A DNA stretch of 64,000 nt. Source: Pseudomonas sp. ADAK13 (GTDB taxonomy: Bacteria > Pseudomonadota > Gammaproteobacteria > Pseudomonadales > Pseudomonadaceae). Every line of letters starts with the position of its first letter. Position 1 is the first letter of the stretch. The position numbers were made by a program, and so were the translations under genes. Where the stretch lies: NCBI RefSeq assembly GCF_012935715.1, contig NZ_CP052860.1, positions 3,038,001 to 3,102,000 of the forward strand. The letters run 5' to 3'. Shown here piece by piece: positions 24,979-38,923 of the stretch. The notes under the pieces were generated by a model. That model made no database searches. It was not told where the DNA came from and was given only the letters and a program-made list of their open reading frames with translations.

Positions 24979-25506
24979 TTATTGCGGGCTCGCGTCCAGA
25001 GGTTCTGGAGTCGGCACCGGAACGGTTTGTACGCCGTCGACGCCTTTCTGGATCTGATCGAGCAACGAGCCAGGCTTGGCCGGTACTTCGGACTGGGGCT
25101 TCTCCTCGTTCTGCGCGGGCGCAGGCGTGGTGGTGCCGCTGTCCTTGCCCAGCAAGGCTTCATCGCGGCTTACGCCCGGTTTGAAGTCCCCCGACAGGCT
25201 GACGAGCTGGTCATTGCCATTGAAGATGACGCTGACCCGCTCCTGCTGACGTTCACCGCCACCAGGTTGGATGCTATAGAGATAATCCCAGCGATCGGCA
25301 TGGAATGTGTCGGTCAGCAGGGGATTGCCCATGATAAACCGTACTTGCCGTCGGGTCATTCCCGGGCGTAACTGGTCTATCATGTCCTGCGTGACGACAT
25401 TGCCCTGCTGGATGTCGATTTTGTAAACCCCGGGGAATGAACAACCGGCGAGTGCGAGCAGTCCCACAAAGGTGAAACTGGTTAGCAAGAGCTTGGTGTT
25501 TTGCAT
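24979..25506 (-). CDS. bamE: Outer-membrane assembly lipoprotein BamE (OmlA/SmpA)
   Basis: The 175-residue protein has a lipoprotein signal peptide ending in LALAGC (Cys22). The BamE domain follows ([27 protein letters not shown]...DRWDYLYS). It is a peripheral subunit of the Bam complex that inserts beta-barrel proteins into the outer membrane. The C-terminal tail after residue 120, rich in Pro, Gln and Thr, is longer than in E. coli and usual for Pseudomonas OmlA. It is divergent from fur, as in other pseudomonads. Confidence 0.94.
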   Translation of the reverse strand: MQNTKLLLTSFTFVGLLALAGCSFPGVYKIDIQQGNVVTQDMIDQLRPGMTRRQVRFIMGNPLLTDTFHADRWDYLYSIQPGGGERQQERVSVIFNGNDQLVSLSGDFKPGVSRDEALLGKDSGTTTPAPAQNEEKPQSEVPAKPGSLLDQIQKGVDGVQTVPVPTPEPLDASPQ

Positions 25507-25604
25507 CGGTGGGCGACTTCCACTATCTTGGCTGGGACAACGTAAACGCCGATCATACCCGTATTAAGAGAAGCTGCGAAGCAGCATCCGCGAGAAAGCT
25601 AACC

Positions 25605-26009
25605 ATGGTTGAAAATAGCGAACTACGCAAAGCCGGTCTTAAAGTGACTCTGCCACGAGTCAAGATTCTACAAATGCTCGATTCTGCTGAGCAGCGCCAC
25701 ATGAGTGCCGAGGATGTATACAAGGCACTGATGGAGTCTAACGAGGACGTCGGCCTGGCCACGGTTTACCGTGTACTGACCCAGTTTGAAGCAGCAGGAC
25801 TGGTGGTTCGTCATAATTTCGACGGCGGTCATGCAGTCTTCGAACTGGCCGACAGCGGCCACCACGACCACATGGTCGATGTGGAAACTGGCGAAGTGGT
25901 CGAGTTCGTCAGCCCGGAAATCGAGAAGCTCCAGAAGGCGATCGCCGAAGAGCACGGAGTCGAATTGGTGGATCACAATTTGGTTCTGTACATACGTAAG
26001 AAAAAGTAA
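25605..26009 (+). CDS. fur: Ferric uptake regulator
   Basis: The 134-residue protein starts at MVENSELRKAGLKVTLPRVKIL (ATG 25605); an earlier in-frame start at 25509 is not family sequence. The winged-helix DNA-binding domain is followed by the metal-binding segment HHDHMVDVETGEVVEF. Like Pseudomonas Fur it lacks the C-terminal CxxC pairs of E. coli Fur. It represses iron-uptake genes when iron-loaded. It is divergent from bamE. Confidence 0.97.
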   Translation: MVENSELRKAGLKVTLPRVKILQMLDSAEQRHMSAEDVYKALMESNEDVGLATVYRVLTQFEAAGLVVRHNFDGGHAVFELADSGHHDHMVDVETGEVVEFVSPEIEKLQKAIAEEHGVELVDHNLVLYIRKKK

Positions 26010-26041
26010 GAAAGCTACGCAGATTCGCTCTGCGAAACGAT

Positions 26042-26072
26042 CGAAGGCGACCCTAGGGTCGCCTTCGTGCTT
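26042..26072. terminator. fur terminator
   Basis: CGAAGGCGACCC and GGGTCGCCTTCG form a 12-bp stem, followed by TGCTTTCT. It lies between the converging fur and recN genes. Confidence 0.8.
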
Positions 26073-26107
26073 TCTATAGAAAGAAAAGGGTCAGTAAGCC
26101 GAGCGTT

Positions 26108-27781
26108 TCAGACCTTCGCAGTCACCACCATTTTCTTCGCGTGAGCCAGGGACTCCTTGGTCAGGTCGATGCCTCCCAGCATTCGCGCCACTTCTTCTAC
26201 CCGTTCGGTCTTGTTCAGCTTGGACACCGCAGTATGGGTCGCATCACTGCCCCGCACCTTGTGCACGAACAAGTGTTGATGCCCTTGGGCGGCCACTTGT
26301 GGCAAATGGGTGACGGTCAGCACCTGGCCGCGATCGCCCAGCCGGCGCAACAGCTGGCCAACGATCTCGGCAGTCGGGCCGCCGATCCCGACGTCCACTT
26401 CATCGAATACCAGCGTTGGCACACGGGAGGTCTGCGCGGTGATCACCTGGATCGCGAGGCTGATCCGTGACAGCTCGCCACCGGACGCTACTTTAGCCAA
26501 TGCCTTGAGGGGTTGGCCCGGGTTCGCACTGACCAGCAGTTCTACCTGTTCAAGGCCGTTGGGCAGAAGCTCGTTGCTGGTGTTGGTGTGCAGCTCGATG
26601 GTGAAGCGCCCGCCGGGCATGCCCAGCCGCTGGATTTCCTGTTCCACTGCGCTGGCCAGGCCGGTTGCTGCCTGATGGCGCAGGTCGCTCAGCTCCCGGG
26701 CCTTCTCATGATAATGGCGAGCAAAGGAGGCCAACTCTTCACCCAGTCGCTCGATGGATTCATCGTTGGCATTCAGGGTTTCGATCTCATCCAGCAGCTT
26801 TTGCTGCAGGGTCGCGACTTCGGTCGGCTGGATCCGGTGTTTGCGCGCCAGGGTGTAGATGGTGTCCAGGCGCTCTTCTATATCTTGCAGGCGAGCCGGG
26901 TCGGCATCGAAGTGATCAAGAAAACGGTTCAGCTCGCCCACGGCTTCTTCAACCTGGATTTGCGCGCTGGTCAGCAGCGTAGTGGCTTCATTCAGCGAAC
27001 CTGAGGCGTTATTCACGCTGGACAGTCGGTTCAGGCTAGCAGTCAGCGCGTTGAGCACATTCCCGGAATCACTTTCGCTGCACTGTTCCACCACTTGCCG
27101 GCAGATACCCAGCAGGGTCTCGGCGTTGGTCAGGTTCTTGTGTTCCTGTTCCAGTTGCTCCAGTTCGGTCTCGCCGAGCCCCAGGCTTTCGAGTTCTTCC
27201 AGTTGATAGCTGAGCAACTGGTGGCGGGCGCGCTGCTCGTCGCCGGAATTGGAGAGGCGCTCCAGTTCCTGGCGCGTTTGGCGCCAACGCTGGGCGGCCA
27301 ATTGCACCTGGCGCGCCAGGTCGGTGGCACCGGCGTATTCGTCGAGCAGCCGGCGATGGGTGTCGGTTTTCAGCAGGGATTGGTGTTCATGCTGGCTGTG
27401 GATGTCGATCAGCAGCTCGCCCAGGGCTTTCAAATCACCGAGCGGGCAGGGCGTACCGTTTATATAGCCGCGGGAGCGCCCTTCGGCAGTGATCACCCGG
27501 CGCAGGATGCACGGCCCGTCATTATTAAGGTCGCGCTCGGCAAGCCAGGCTTCGGCTTCCGGGATGTCAGCCAGGTCAAAGGTGGCGAGGATGTCGGCCT
27601 TGTCGGCGCCGGGGCGAACCACGCCGCTGTCGGCGCGGTCGCCGAGGGTCAGCCCCAGGGCGTCGAGCATGATCGACTTGCCGGCGCCGGTTTCGCCTGT
27701 GATTACGCTCATCCCGCGATCCAGTTCAAGATCCAGATGTTCAACGATGGCGTAGTTATGTACGGACAGGTGCACCAGCAT
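26108..27781 (-). CDS. recN: DNA repair protein RecN
   Basis: The 557-residue SMC-like ATPase has Walker A GETGAGKS near residues 29-36, a central coiled-coil region (about 150-365), the signature SGGELSR near 430, and Walker B VFDEVDVGIGG. RecN helps double-strand break repair and holds sister chromatids together after damage. Length is normal. It is divergent from grpE. I did not identify a convincing LexA box. Confidence 0.96.
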   Translation of the reverse strand: MLVHLSVHNYAIVEHLDLELDRGMSVITGETGAGKSIMLDALGLTLGDRADSGVVRPGADKADILATFDLADIPEAEAWLAERDLNNDGPCILRRVITAEGRSRGYINGTPCPLGDLKALGELLIDIHSQHEHQSLLKTDTHRRLLDEYAGATDLARQVQLAAQRWRQTRQELERLSNSGDEQRARHQLLSYQLEELESLGLGETELEQLEQEHKNLTNAETLLGICRQVVEQCSESDSGNVLNALTASLNRLSSVNNASGSLNEATTLLTSAQIQVEEAVGELNRFLDHFDADPARLQDIEERLDTIYTLARKHRIQPTEVATLQQKLLDEIETLNANDESIERLGEELASFARHYHEKARELSDLRHQAATGLASAVEQEIQRLGMPGGRFTIELHTNTSNELLPNGLEQVELLVSANPGQPLKALAKVASGGELSRISLAIQVITAQTSRVPTLVFDEVDVGIGGPTAEIVGQLLRRLGDRGQVLTVTHLPQVAAQGHQHLFVHKVRGSDATHTAVSKLNKTERVEEVARMLGGIDLTKESLAHAKKMVVTAKV

Positions 27782-27953
27782 GACGGCCGCTCCCAGGCTT
27801 TAGGTCTGGTTATTTATACAGTGTTTTGTTTGAGGGTGACAATCCTGATGCTTAGTCCGATTTGCTTGAATGAATGTCTTTTTAAGTGCGACGAGGAATG
27901 ACCGGCGGGAATTGATCCAGGACAAGTGAAAGACTTTTGGTAACGCCTCAACC

Positions 27954-27982
27954 CTTGAACCTGAAAATTGTGGCCCCATATA
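27954..27982 (+). promoter_or_regulatory. Sigma-32 heat-shock promoter of grpE
   Basis: CTTGAA (27954-27959) and CCCCATATA (27974-27982) are separated by 14 bases, matching the sigma-32 consensus. The grpE start lies about 52 bp downstream. Confidence 0.85.
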
Positions 27983-28034
27983 CCGGAACAGAAGCGCGAG
28001 TCGAGTTCGCGCATGATTTTGAAAGGAGAAATCT

Positions 28035-28595
28035 ATGGCTGACGAACAGACGCAGGATACGCAAAATCCAGACGCCAATCAGGCAGCAGGTGAAGACCTT
28101 GCCGCTCGTGTGCAAGTGCTCGAAGAGCAATTGGCCGGCGCACAGGATCAATCGTTGCGTGTTGCCGCCGATCTGCAGAACGTCCGCCGCCGCGCCGAGC
28201 AGGATGTAGAAAAAGCTCACAAGTTCGCCCTGGAAAAATTTGCCGGTGATCTGTTGCCGATCATCGACAGCCTGGAGCGTGGCCTTGAGCTGTCCAACCC
28301 GGACGACGAAAACATCCGCCCAATGCGCGAAGGGATCGAACTGACCCTGAAAATGTTCCAGGACACCCTGAAACGTTATCAGCTGGAAGCCATCGATCCG
28401 CAAGGCGGTGAGCCGTTCAATGCCGAGCATCACCAGGCGATGGCGATGCAGGAAAACGCTGATCTTGAGCCGAACAGCGTATTGAAGGTGTTCCAGAAGG
28501 GTTACCAGCTCAACGGTCGCCTTCTGCGCCCCGCAATGGTTGTGGTGAGCAAGGCTCCTGCACCGGTTGCACCTTCGATTGATGAGCAGGCTTGA
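28035..28595 (+). CDS. grpE: Nucleotide exchange factor GrpE
   Basis: The 186-residue protein has an acidic, disordered N-terminus, a long coiled-coil helix (about 22-75) and a C-terminal beta domain ending in [14 protein letters not shown]. It dimerises and speeds ADP release from DnaK. AAAGGAG precedes the ATG. It heads the grpE-dnaK-dnaJ chaperone group and has its own sigma-32-like promoter. Confidence 0.97.
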   Translation: MADEQTQDTQNPDANQAAGEDLAARVQVLEEQLAGAQDQSLRVAADLQNVRRRAEQDVEKAHKFALEKFAGDLLPIIDSLERGLELSNPDDENIRPMREGIELTLKMFQDTLKRYQLEAIDPQGGEPFNAEHHQAMAMQENADLEPNSVLKVFQKGYQLNGRLLRPAMVVVSKAPAPVAPSIDEQA

Positions 28596-28619
28596 AATAA
28601 GTCGTAACGGCCCCATCTA
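28591..28619 (+). promoter_or_regulatory. Sigma-32 heat-shock promoter of dnaK
   Basis: CTTGAA (28591-28596), overlapping the grpE stop codon, and CCCCATCTA (28611-28619) are separated by 14 bases. The spacing is the same as at grpE. Confidence 0.85.
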
Positions 28620-28697
28620 TAAGTCAAGCGTTTAAGTACTGCCGCAGTTAGCCACCACTGCTGCGGCAACAAAATCTAAGTTTCGGGAGAGTAAATC

Positions 28698-30614
<1,917 letters not shown>

Positions 30615-30930
30615 CTTGGTCGCCCGGTTGACCGCTCATAAGCGGTGACTGGTAGGATGTCGCCGCGCGGGAGCTTGCTCCCGCGTTGGCGTGTCTGGGG
30701 TACGCGAATTTTTACAGCATGCGACAACGCTCGGATGCTGGCGGTGTGATCGGGAATGCTCCTGCTTTCCGGACGACATTCACCGCGTTTTTGGCCGGTT
30801 GCCGGCTGAAAGCAGTAACGACCAGGATCGTTGAATTGACGTGAGTTGGGTCCGGGCCTGTATTGGGGCTCAACGAGTTTGGCAAGGCTCAGGAGGGTTT
30901 TGCCGGACGTCCTTAAGAGTGCAAAGACTT
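30615..30930. other. dnaK-dnaJ intergenic region
   Basis: No gene is visible in these 316 bases. A REP-like hairpin occurs at 30666-30685. I see no convincing separate heat-shock promoter for dnaJ. Confidence 0.5.
30666..30685. repeat. REP-like palindrome
   Basis: CGCGGGAG-CTTG-CTCCCGCG has the GGGAGCTTGCTCCC core found in many Pseudomonas REP elements. It could also work as a transcript-end hairpin for dnaK. Confidence 0.6.
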
Positions 30931-32872
<1,942 letters not shown>

Positions 32873-32881
32873 GAAGTAGCT

Positions 32882-32919
32882 AAAACGGGGCCTCAGGACT
32901 ATTCTAGGGCCCCGTTTTT
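32882..32919 (+). terminator. dapB terminator
   Basis: AAAACGGGGCC pairs with GGCCCCGTTTT across a 15-base loop, with one more T following. Confidence 0.9.
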
Positions 32920-33048
32920 ACCCGCTAGGCGACGTCCTGTCGCATTCCCCTGCCTTTAAGGCTCATTAGCGGTGGACCAAAAAAGCCTTTTTCTGTAAGC
33001 TACAGCTTTAGTGTGTCCACTAAAAGCGCGCAGAATAATTCGGTGAAG

Positions 33049-33086
33049 AAGCGGGGTGACGTGTCCATACGTCACTCCGCTTTTTT
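33049..33086 (+). promoter_or_regulatory. Terminator-like hairpin in the carA leader (possible attenuator)
   Basis: A stem of about 14 pairs (33049-33062 with 33069-33082, one G-U pair) and a six-base loop is followed by a T run to 33086, only 45 bp before the carA start. As dapB already has a terminator, this may be an attenuator controlling carAB. Confidence 0.6.
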
Positions 33087-33131
33087 ACAACCTGCGATCG
33101 CCCTTTCAGGCTTTATTTACGGGAGGTCTTC

Positions 33132-34268
33132 TTGACTAAGCCAGCCATACTCGCCCTTGCTGATGGCAGCATTTTTCGCGGCGAAGCCATTGGAGCCGAC
33201 GGTCAGACCGTTGGAGAGGTGGTGTTCAACACCGCCATGACCGGCTATCAGGAAATCCTTACCGATCCTTCCTACGCCCAACAGATCGTTACCCTGACCT
33301 ATCCGCACATCGGTAACACCGGTACTACACCGGAAGACGCCGAGTCTGATCGTGTCTGGTCGGCGGGTCTGGTAATTCGTGACCTGCCACTGGTTGCGAG
33401 CAACTGGCGTAACACGATGTCCCTGTCCGATTACCTGAAAGCCAACAACGTTGTGGCGATCGCCGGTATCGATACGCGTCGCCTGACACGCATCCTGCGT
33501 GAAAAAGGTTCGCAGAACGGCTGCATCATGGCCGGTGACAACATCTCCGAAGAAGCGGCGATTGCAGCGGCCCAAGGTTTCCCTGGCCTGAAAGGCATGG
33601 ACCTGGCGAAAGTCGTCAGCACCAAGGAACAGTACGAGTGGCGCTCCACTGTCTGGGACTTGAAGACCGACAGCCACGCGACTATCGAAGCTTTCGAGTT
33701 GCCTTACCACGTCGTGGCATACGACTACGGTATCAAGCACAACATCCTGCGCATGCTGGTCGAGCGCGGTTGCCGCGTGACCGTGGTGCCTGCACAAGCC
33801 CCGGCCAGCGATGTGCTGGCCCTGCAGCCGGATGGCGTGTTCCTGTCCAACGGCCCGGGTGACCCTGAGCCTTGCGACTACGCCATCAAGGCGATCAAGG
33901 AAGTGCTGGAAACCGAGATCCCGGTATTCGGCATCTGCCTCGGCCACCAACTGCTGGCCCTGGCCTCCGGCGCCAAGACCCTGAAAATGGGTCACGGCCA
34001 CCACGGTGCCAACCACCCTGTGCAGGATCTGGACACTGGCGTCGTAATGATCACCAGCCAGAACCACGGTTTTGCGGTGGATGAAGCGACTCTGCCGGGC
34101 AACGTCCGGGCGATTCACAAGTCGCTGTTCGACGGTTCCCTGCAAGGCATCGAGCGCACCGACAAGAGCGCGTTCAGCTTCCAGGGCCACCCTGAAGCAA
34201 GCCCGGGCCCGAACGACGTAGCGCCGCTGTTCGACCGTTTCATCAATGAGATGGCCAAGCGACGCTAA
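33132..34268 (+). CDS. carA: Carbamoyl-phosphate synthase small subunit
   Basis: The 378-residue protein starts at a TTG (33132) with GGGAGG 5 nt upstream; no suitable ATG fits the conserved N-terminus [12 protein letters not shown]. The C-terminal class I glutaminase domain has GICLGHQ (nucleophile Cys near 267) and the [11 protein letters not shown] His-Glu segment. It supplies ammonia from glutamine to CarB for arginine and pyrimidine synthesis. Confidence 0.97.
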   Translation: MTKPAILALADGSIFRGEAIGADGQTVGEVVFNTAMTGYQEILTDPSYAQQIVTLTYPHIGNTGTTPEDAESDRVWSAGLVIRDLPLVASNWRNTMSLSDYLKANNVVAIAGIDTRRLTRILREKGSQNGCIMAGDNISEEAAIAAAQGFPGLKGMDLAKVVSTKEQYEWRSTVWDLKTDSHATIEAFELPYHVVAYDYGIKHNILRMLVERGCRVTVVPAQAPASDVLALQPDGVFLSNGPGDPEPCDYAIKAIKEVLETEIPVFGICLGHQLLALASGAKTLKMGHGHHGANHPVQDLDTGVVMITSQNHGFAVDEATLPGNVRAIHKSLFDGSLQGIERTDKSAFSFQGHPEASPGPNDVAPLFDRFINEMAKRR

Positions 34269-34275
34269 CTGAGCG

Positions 34276-34314
34276 GCCTGAGGGTGGCCCGGGAAACCGG
34301 CGGCCCCCTCAGGC
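34276..34314. other. Hairpin between carA and carB
   Basis: GCCTGAGGG (34276-34284) pairs with CCCTCAGGC (34306-34314), extended inside by GGCC/GGCC. There is no T run, so it may modulate the carA/carB transcript ratio or be a processing site. Confidence 0.5.
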
Positions 34315-34373
34315 TCTTCAAAGATTGTTCAAGACGGCTTGCCGACTGACCTGCGGATTTGAGTGACAAACCC

Positions 34374-37300
34374 ATGCCAAAACGTACAGACATAAAAAGC
34401 ATCCTGATTCTCGGCGCTGGCCCGATCGTGATCGGCCAGGCCTGCGAATTCGACTACTCCGGCGCCCAGGCCTGTAAAGCCCTGCGCGAAGAGGGTTACC
34501 GCGTCATCCTGGTTAACTCCAACCCGGCCACGATCATGACCGACCCGGACATGGCCGACGCCACCTACATCGAGCCGATCAAGTGGCAGACCGTTGCCAA
34601 GATCATCGAGAAAGAGCGTCCGGACGCGCTGCTGCCAACCATGGGTGGCCAGACCGCCCTGAACTGCGCACTGGACCTGGAGCGCGAAGGCGTCCTGGAG
34701 AAGTTCGGCGTAGAAATGATCGGCGCCAATGCCGACACCATCGACAAGGCTGAAGACCGCTCGCGTTTCGACAAGGCGATGAAATCCATCGGCCTTGACT
34801 GCCCGCGCTCGGGTATCGCCCACAGCATGGAAGAGGCCAATGCGGTCCTGGAACGTCTGGGCTTCCCGTGCATCATCCGTCCGTCCTTCACCATGGGCGG
34901 CACCGGCGGCGGTATCGCTTACAACCGTGAAGAGTTCGAAGAAATCTGCGCCCGCGGCCTGGACCTGTCTCCGACCAAAGAGCTGCTGATCGACGAATCC
35001 CTGATCGGCTGGAAAGAATATGAGATGGAGGTTGTCCGCGATAAGAAGGACAACTGCATCATCGTTTGCTCCATCGAAAACTTTGACCCGATGGGCGTGC
35101 ACACCGGTGACTCGATCACCGTTGCGCCTGCACAGACCCTGACGGACAAGGAATACCAGATCATGCGTAACGCCTCTTTGGCGGTGCTGCGTGAGATCGG
35201 CGTGGAAACCGGTGGCTCCAACGTCCAGTTCGGCATCTGCCCGGACACTGGCCGCATGGTTGTGATCGAGATGAACCCGCGTGTATCGCGTTCTTCGGCG
35301 CTGGCATCGAAAGCTACCGGCTTCCCGATTGCGCGCATCGCTGCCAAGCTGGCGATCGGTTACACACTGGACGAGCTGCAGAACGAAATCACTGGCGGCG
35401 CAACACCTGCATCCTTCGAGCCGTCGATCGACTACGTCGTCACCAAGCTGCCACGCTTTGCTTTCGAGAAATTCCCGAAAGCCGACGCCCGCCTGACCAC
35501 GCAGATGAAGTCGGTCGGTGAAGTCATGGCCATCGGCCGGACCTTCCAGGAGTCCTTGCAGAAAGCCCTGCGTGGCCTGGAAGTAGGTGTTTGCGGCCTG
35601 GACGAGAAGCTCGACCTGAGCAACCCGGAAAGCATGAGCGTGCTCAAGCGCGAGCTGACCGTGCCGGGTGCCGAGCGTATCTGGTACGTGGCCGATGCTT
35701 TCCGCGCCGGCATGACCGTCGAAGACATCTTCGGCATGAACATGATCGACCCGTGGTTCCTGGTGCAGATCGAAGATCTGATCAAGGAAGAAGAGAAGGT
35801 CAAGACCCTGGGTCTGTCCTCTATCGATCGCGACCTGATGTTCCGCCTCAAGCGCAAAGGCTTCTCCGACATGCGCCTGGCCAAGCTGCTGGGTGTGACC
35901 GAGAAGAACCTGCGCACGCATCGCCACAAGCTGGATATCTTCCCGGTCTACAAGCGCGTTGATACCTGCGCGGCCGAGTTCGCCACCGACACCGCGTATA
36001 TGTACTCCACCTACGAGGAAGAGTGCGAAGCCGCGCCGTCGGGCCGCGACAAAATCATGATCCTGGGTGGCGGTCCAAACCGTATCGGCCAAGGCATCGA
36101 GTTCGATTATTGCTGCGTACACGCCGCTCTCGCCCTGCGCGAAGACGGGTACGAGACCATCATGGTCAACTGCAACCCGGAAACTGTTTCCACCGACTAC
36201 GACACGTCCGACCGTCTGTACTTCGAGCCGGTAACGCTGGAAGACGTACTGGAAATCTGTCGCGTCGAGAAGCCAAAAGGCGTGATCGTCCAGTACGGCG
36301 GCCAAACCCCGTTGAAACTGGCTCGCGCACTCGAAGCTGCTGGCGTGCCGATCATCGGTACCAGCCCTGACGCTATCGACCGTGCCGAAGACCGTGAGCG
36401 CTTCCAGCAGATGGTTGAGCGCCTGAACCTGCGTCAGCCGCCAAACGCCACCGTGCGCAGCGAAGACGAAGCGATCCGCGCAGCCAGCAAGATTGGTTAC
36501 CCGCTGGTGGTGCGTCCGTCCTACGTATTGGGCGGCCGGGCGATGGAAATCGTCTACGAAGAAGAAGAGCTCAAGCGCTACCTGCGTGACGCGGTGAAAG
36601 TGTCCAACGACAGCCCGGTGCTGCTGGACCACTTCCTCAACTGCGCCATCGAGATGGACGTGGATGCGGTCTGCGACGGCACCGACGTCGTGATCGGCGC
36701 GATCATGCAGCACATCGAACAGGCTGGCGTTCACTCCGGTGACTCCGCTTGCTCGCTGCCGCCTTACTCGCTGCCGGCGCACATCCAGGACGAGATGCGC
36801 GAACAGGTCAAGAAAATGGCCCTGGAACTGGGTGTGGTCGGCCTGATGAACGTACAGTTGGCGCTGCAAGGCGAAGACATCTACGTCATCGAAGTCAACC
36901 CGCGCGCTTCGCGTACCGTGCCATTTGTTTCCAAGTGCATCGGTGTTTCCCTGGCGATGATTGCCGCTCGTGTGATGGCCGGTAAGACCCTGAAGGAAAT
37001 CGGCTTCACCAAGGAAATCATTCCGAACTTCTACAGTGTGAAAGAGGCGGTGTTCCCATTCGCCAAATTCCCTGGCGTGGACCCGATCCTGGGCCCAGAG
37101 ATGAAGTCCACTGGTGAAGTGATGGGCGTGGGCGATACCTTCGGTGAAGCGTTCGCCAAGGCCCAGATGGGCGCCAGCGAAGTGCTGCCGACCGGCGGTA
37201 CTGCGTTCATCAGCGTGCGTGATGATGACAAGCCACTGGTTGCAGGCGTGGCCCGTGATCTGATCAACTTGGGCTTCGAAGTCGTGGCTACTGCCGGGAC

Positions 37301-37595
37301 CGCCAAGCTGATCGAGGCTGCCGGCCTGAAAGTACGTCGCGTGAACAAGGTGACGGAAGGCCGTCCGCACGTGGTCGACATGATCAAGAATGACGAAGTC
37401 ACCCTGATCATCAACACCACCGAAGGTCGCCAGTCGATCGCGGACTCCTACTCCATTCGTCGTAACGCCTTGCAGCACAAGATCTACTGCACCACCACCA
37501 TTGCTGCTGGCGAAGCTATCTGCGAAGCGCTCAAGTTCGGTCCTGAAAAAACCGTGCGCCGCTTGCAGGATCTACACGCAGGATTGAAGGCATGA
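34374..37595 (+). CDS. carB: Carbamoyl-phosphate synthase large subunit
   Basis: The 1073-residue protein starts at [22 protein letters not shown] (ATG 34374); a GTG five codons earlier is less likely. It contains two homologous ATP-grasp halves (about 1-400 and 550-935), an oligomerisation domain between them and a C-terminal MGS-like allosteric domain. carA and carB are separated by 105 bp; the extra gene found between them in P. aeruginosa is absent. It overlaps greA by 4 bases. Confidence 0.98.
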   Translation: MPKRTDIKSILILGAGPIVIGQACEFDYSGAQACKALREEGYRVILVNSNPATIMTDPDMADATYIEPIKWQTVAKIIEKERPDALLPTMGGQTALNCALDLEREGVLEKFGVEMIGANADTIDKAEDRSRFDKAMKSIGLDCPRSGIAHSMEEANAVLERLGFPCIIRPSFTMGGTGGGIAYNREEFEEICARGLDLSPTKELLIDESLIGWKEYEMEVVRDKKDNCIIVCSIENFDPMGVHTGDSITVAPAQTLTDKEYQIMRNASLAVLREIGVETGGSNVQFGICPDTGRMVVIEMNPRVSRSSALASKATGFPIARIAAKLAIGYTLDELQNEITGGATPASFEPSIDYVVTKLPRFAFEKFPKADARLTTQMKSVGEVMAIGRTFQESLQKALRGLEVGVCGLDEKLDLSNPESMSVLKRELTVPGAERIWYVADAFRAGMTVEDIFGMNMIDPWFLVQIEDLIKEEEKVKTLGLSSIDRDLMFRLKRKGFSDMRLAKLLGVTEKNLRTHRHKLDIFPVYKRVDTCAAEFATDTAYMYSTYEEECEAAPSGRDKIMILGGGPNRIGQGIEFDYCCVHAALALREDGYETIMVNCNPETVSTDYDTSDRLYFEPVTLEDVLEICRVEKPKGVIVQYGGQTPLKLARALEAAGVPIIGTSPDAIDRAEDRERFQQMVERLNLRQPPNATVRSEDEAIRAASKIGYPLVVRPSYVLGGRAMEIVYEEEELKRYLRDAVKVSNDSPVLLDHFLNCAIEMDVDAVCDGTDVVIGAIMQHIEQAGVHSGDSACSLPPYSLPAHIQDEMREQVKKMALELGVVGLMNVQLALQGEDIYVIEVNPRASRTVPFVSKCIGVSLAMIAARVMAGKTLKEIGFTKEIIPNFYSVKEAVFPFAKFPGVDPILGPEMKSTGEVMGVGDTFGEAFAKAQMGASEVLPTGGTAFISVRDDDKPLVAGVARDLINLGFEVVATAGTAKLIEAAGLKVRRVNKVTEGRPHVVDMIKNDEVTLIINTTEGRQSIADSYSIRRNALQHKIYCTTTIAAGEAICEALKFGPEKTVRRLQDLHAGLKA

Positions 37596-38068
37596 TCAAA
37601 TACCCAATGACCGTCCAGGGCGCAAAAGCCCTGGAAGAAGAGCACGCCCACCTGACCAAGGTCGTCCGTCCGAAGCTGAGCCAGGACATCGGTACGGCCC
37701 GGGAATTGGGTGACCTGAAGGAAAACGCCGAATACCATGCTGCTCGCGAGCAGCAAGGTATGGTCGAGGCGCGGATCCGTGACATCGAAGGCCGCCTGCA
37801 GAACTCGGTGGTTATCGACGTCACCACCATCCCGAAGACTGGCAAGGTGATTTTCGGCACCACCGTGGAAATCGCCAACGTCGAGACTGACGAAAGCGTG
37901 GTTTACCACATCGTGGGTGAGGACGAGGCCGACTTCAAACTCGGCAAGATCTCTGTCGGTTCGCCGCTGGCCCGCGCCTTGATTGCCAAGGAAGAGGGCG
38001 ATGTGGTGGCCGTCAAGACGCCTGGTGGCGTGATCGAGTACGAGATTGTCGAAGTTCGTCACATCTGA
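37592..38068 (+). CDS. greA: Transcription elongation factor GreA
   Basis: The 158-residue protein has an N-terminal coiled coil with [18 protein letters not shown] near 35-52, including the acidic tip residues, and a C-terminal FKBP-like domain. It rescues backtracked RNA polymerase by stimulating transcript cleavage. The start overlaps the carB stop in an ATGA, so translation is coupled. Confidence 0.97.
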   Translation: MIKYPMTVQGAKALEEEHAHLTKVVRPKLSQDIGTARELGDLKENAEYHAAREQQGMVEARIRDIEGRLQNSVVIDVTTIPKTGKVIFGTTVEIANVETDESVVYHIVGEDEADFKLGKISVGSPLARALIAKEEGDVVAVKTPGGVIEYEIVEVRHI

Positions 38069-38073
38069 AAGAC

Positions 38074-38096
38074 GGCGCCCGCTTCATGCGGGCGCC
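38074..38096 (+). terminator. Hairpin directly after greA
   Basis: GGCGCCCGC-TTCAT-GCGGGCGCC forms a 9-bp GC stem, without a T run. It ends one base before the likely start codon of the next gene, so it may hide that gene's ribosome-binding site. Confidence 0.55.
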
Positions 38097-38501
38097 ATGC
38101 TTTGGCAGTTTGCCCAGATGCTTTGGGTTGGCGGCCTATGGCTGTTACATATTGGTGTACTGCCGGCGCTGGGCCTGATTGGCCTGGCACCGTTGCTGAT
38201 CGATGAGGTCGGCGGATTATTAAGTGCGTTGCTGGTGGGTTTTGCAGCGGCGTGCGTGACGCTTCAAGCGCTGGTGCTGATCAAGGCCGAAGGCTTGGGG
38301 AGTTTGTGGCGGGATATTCGCGGGCAACTGCTGTTGATGGCGCTGTATGCGTGCGCGATGTTTTGCGTGGTGCGCATCTTTCTGCCGGAAGCGTTGCGCT
38401 GGCAGTTGTTCAGCTATCTTGTGCTAGGGTTTTCCGGGTTGGTGCTGGTTGTACAGCCGGCGCCAGGATGGAGTGGCAGGGCGCGCGAAGCACGCCCGTG
38501 A
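38097..38501 (+). CDS. DUF4149-type membrane protein
   Basis: From ATG 38097 the protein has 134 residues and four hydrophobic segments, matching the small membrane proteins found after greA in pseudomonads. The start is uncertain: a TTG at 38046, inside greA, would add 17 residues, and the sequence before ATG 38097 is a hairpin rather than a ribosome-binding site. Function is unknown. It converges with yhbY. Confidence 0.7.
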   Translation: MLWQFAQMLWVGGLWLLHIGVLPALGLIGLAPLLIDEVGGLLSALLVGFAAACVTLQALVLIKAEGLGSLWRDIRGQLLLMALYACAMFCVVRIFLPEALRWQLFSYLVLGFSGLVLVVQPAPGWSGRAREARP

Positions 38502-38509
38502 CCCTTGTT

Positions 38510-38818
38510 TCACTTGAAGCGGTGTACGTTCGACAATTGCTTGTTGACGCTGAAGTTCTTGCGATACAGCAGCGCCATCTTGCCGATGACCTGAACCAGG
38601 TCCGCTTTGCCAACCTTGCACAGTTCTGCAATGGCTGCCAGGCGCGCCTCGCGATCAAGGATGCTGACCTTGATCTTAATCAGCTCATGATCGCCCAATG
38701 CGCGTTCAAGTTCGGCTAACACACCTTCAGTCAAACCATTGTCTGCCACAATCAAAACTGGTTTCAGATGGTGGCCAATGGATTTGTACTGTTTCTTCTG
38801 CTCTTGAGTGAGCGGCAT
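38510..38818 (-). CDS. yhbY: YhbY-type CRM-domain RNA-binding protein
   Basis: The 102-residue protein is a single CRM domain with the GxxG-like segment and HELIKIKV near 64. In E. coli YhbY associates with pre-50S ribosomal particles. It is divergent from rlmE, the rRNA methyltransferase gene, as in many proteobacteria. Confidence 0.93.
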   Translation of the reverse strand: MPLTQEQKKQYKSIGHHLKPVLIVADNGLTEGVLAELERALGDHELIKIKVSILDREARLAAIAELCKVGKADLVQVIGKMALLYRKNFSVNKQLSNVHRFK

Positions 38819-38923
38819 AATCTGACCCCTGCGTCTGATCTTGTAAAAAGCGGCGGCCAGTTTACCCGAGCGAGTCCGGGACCGCCCAGTTAATCACGAC
38901 CCGTTTTATTTTCGAGGTGGCCC

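Noticed and set aside
34329-37478. 1049-codon minus-strand frame opposite carB
   Set aside because: It is an exact shadow of carB, rich in His/Val/Gln/Asp as expected from the reverse complement.
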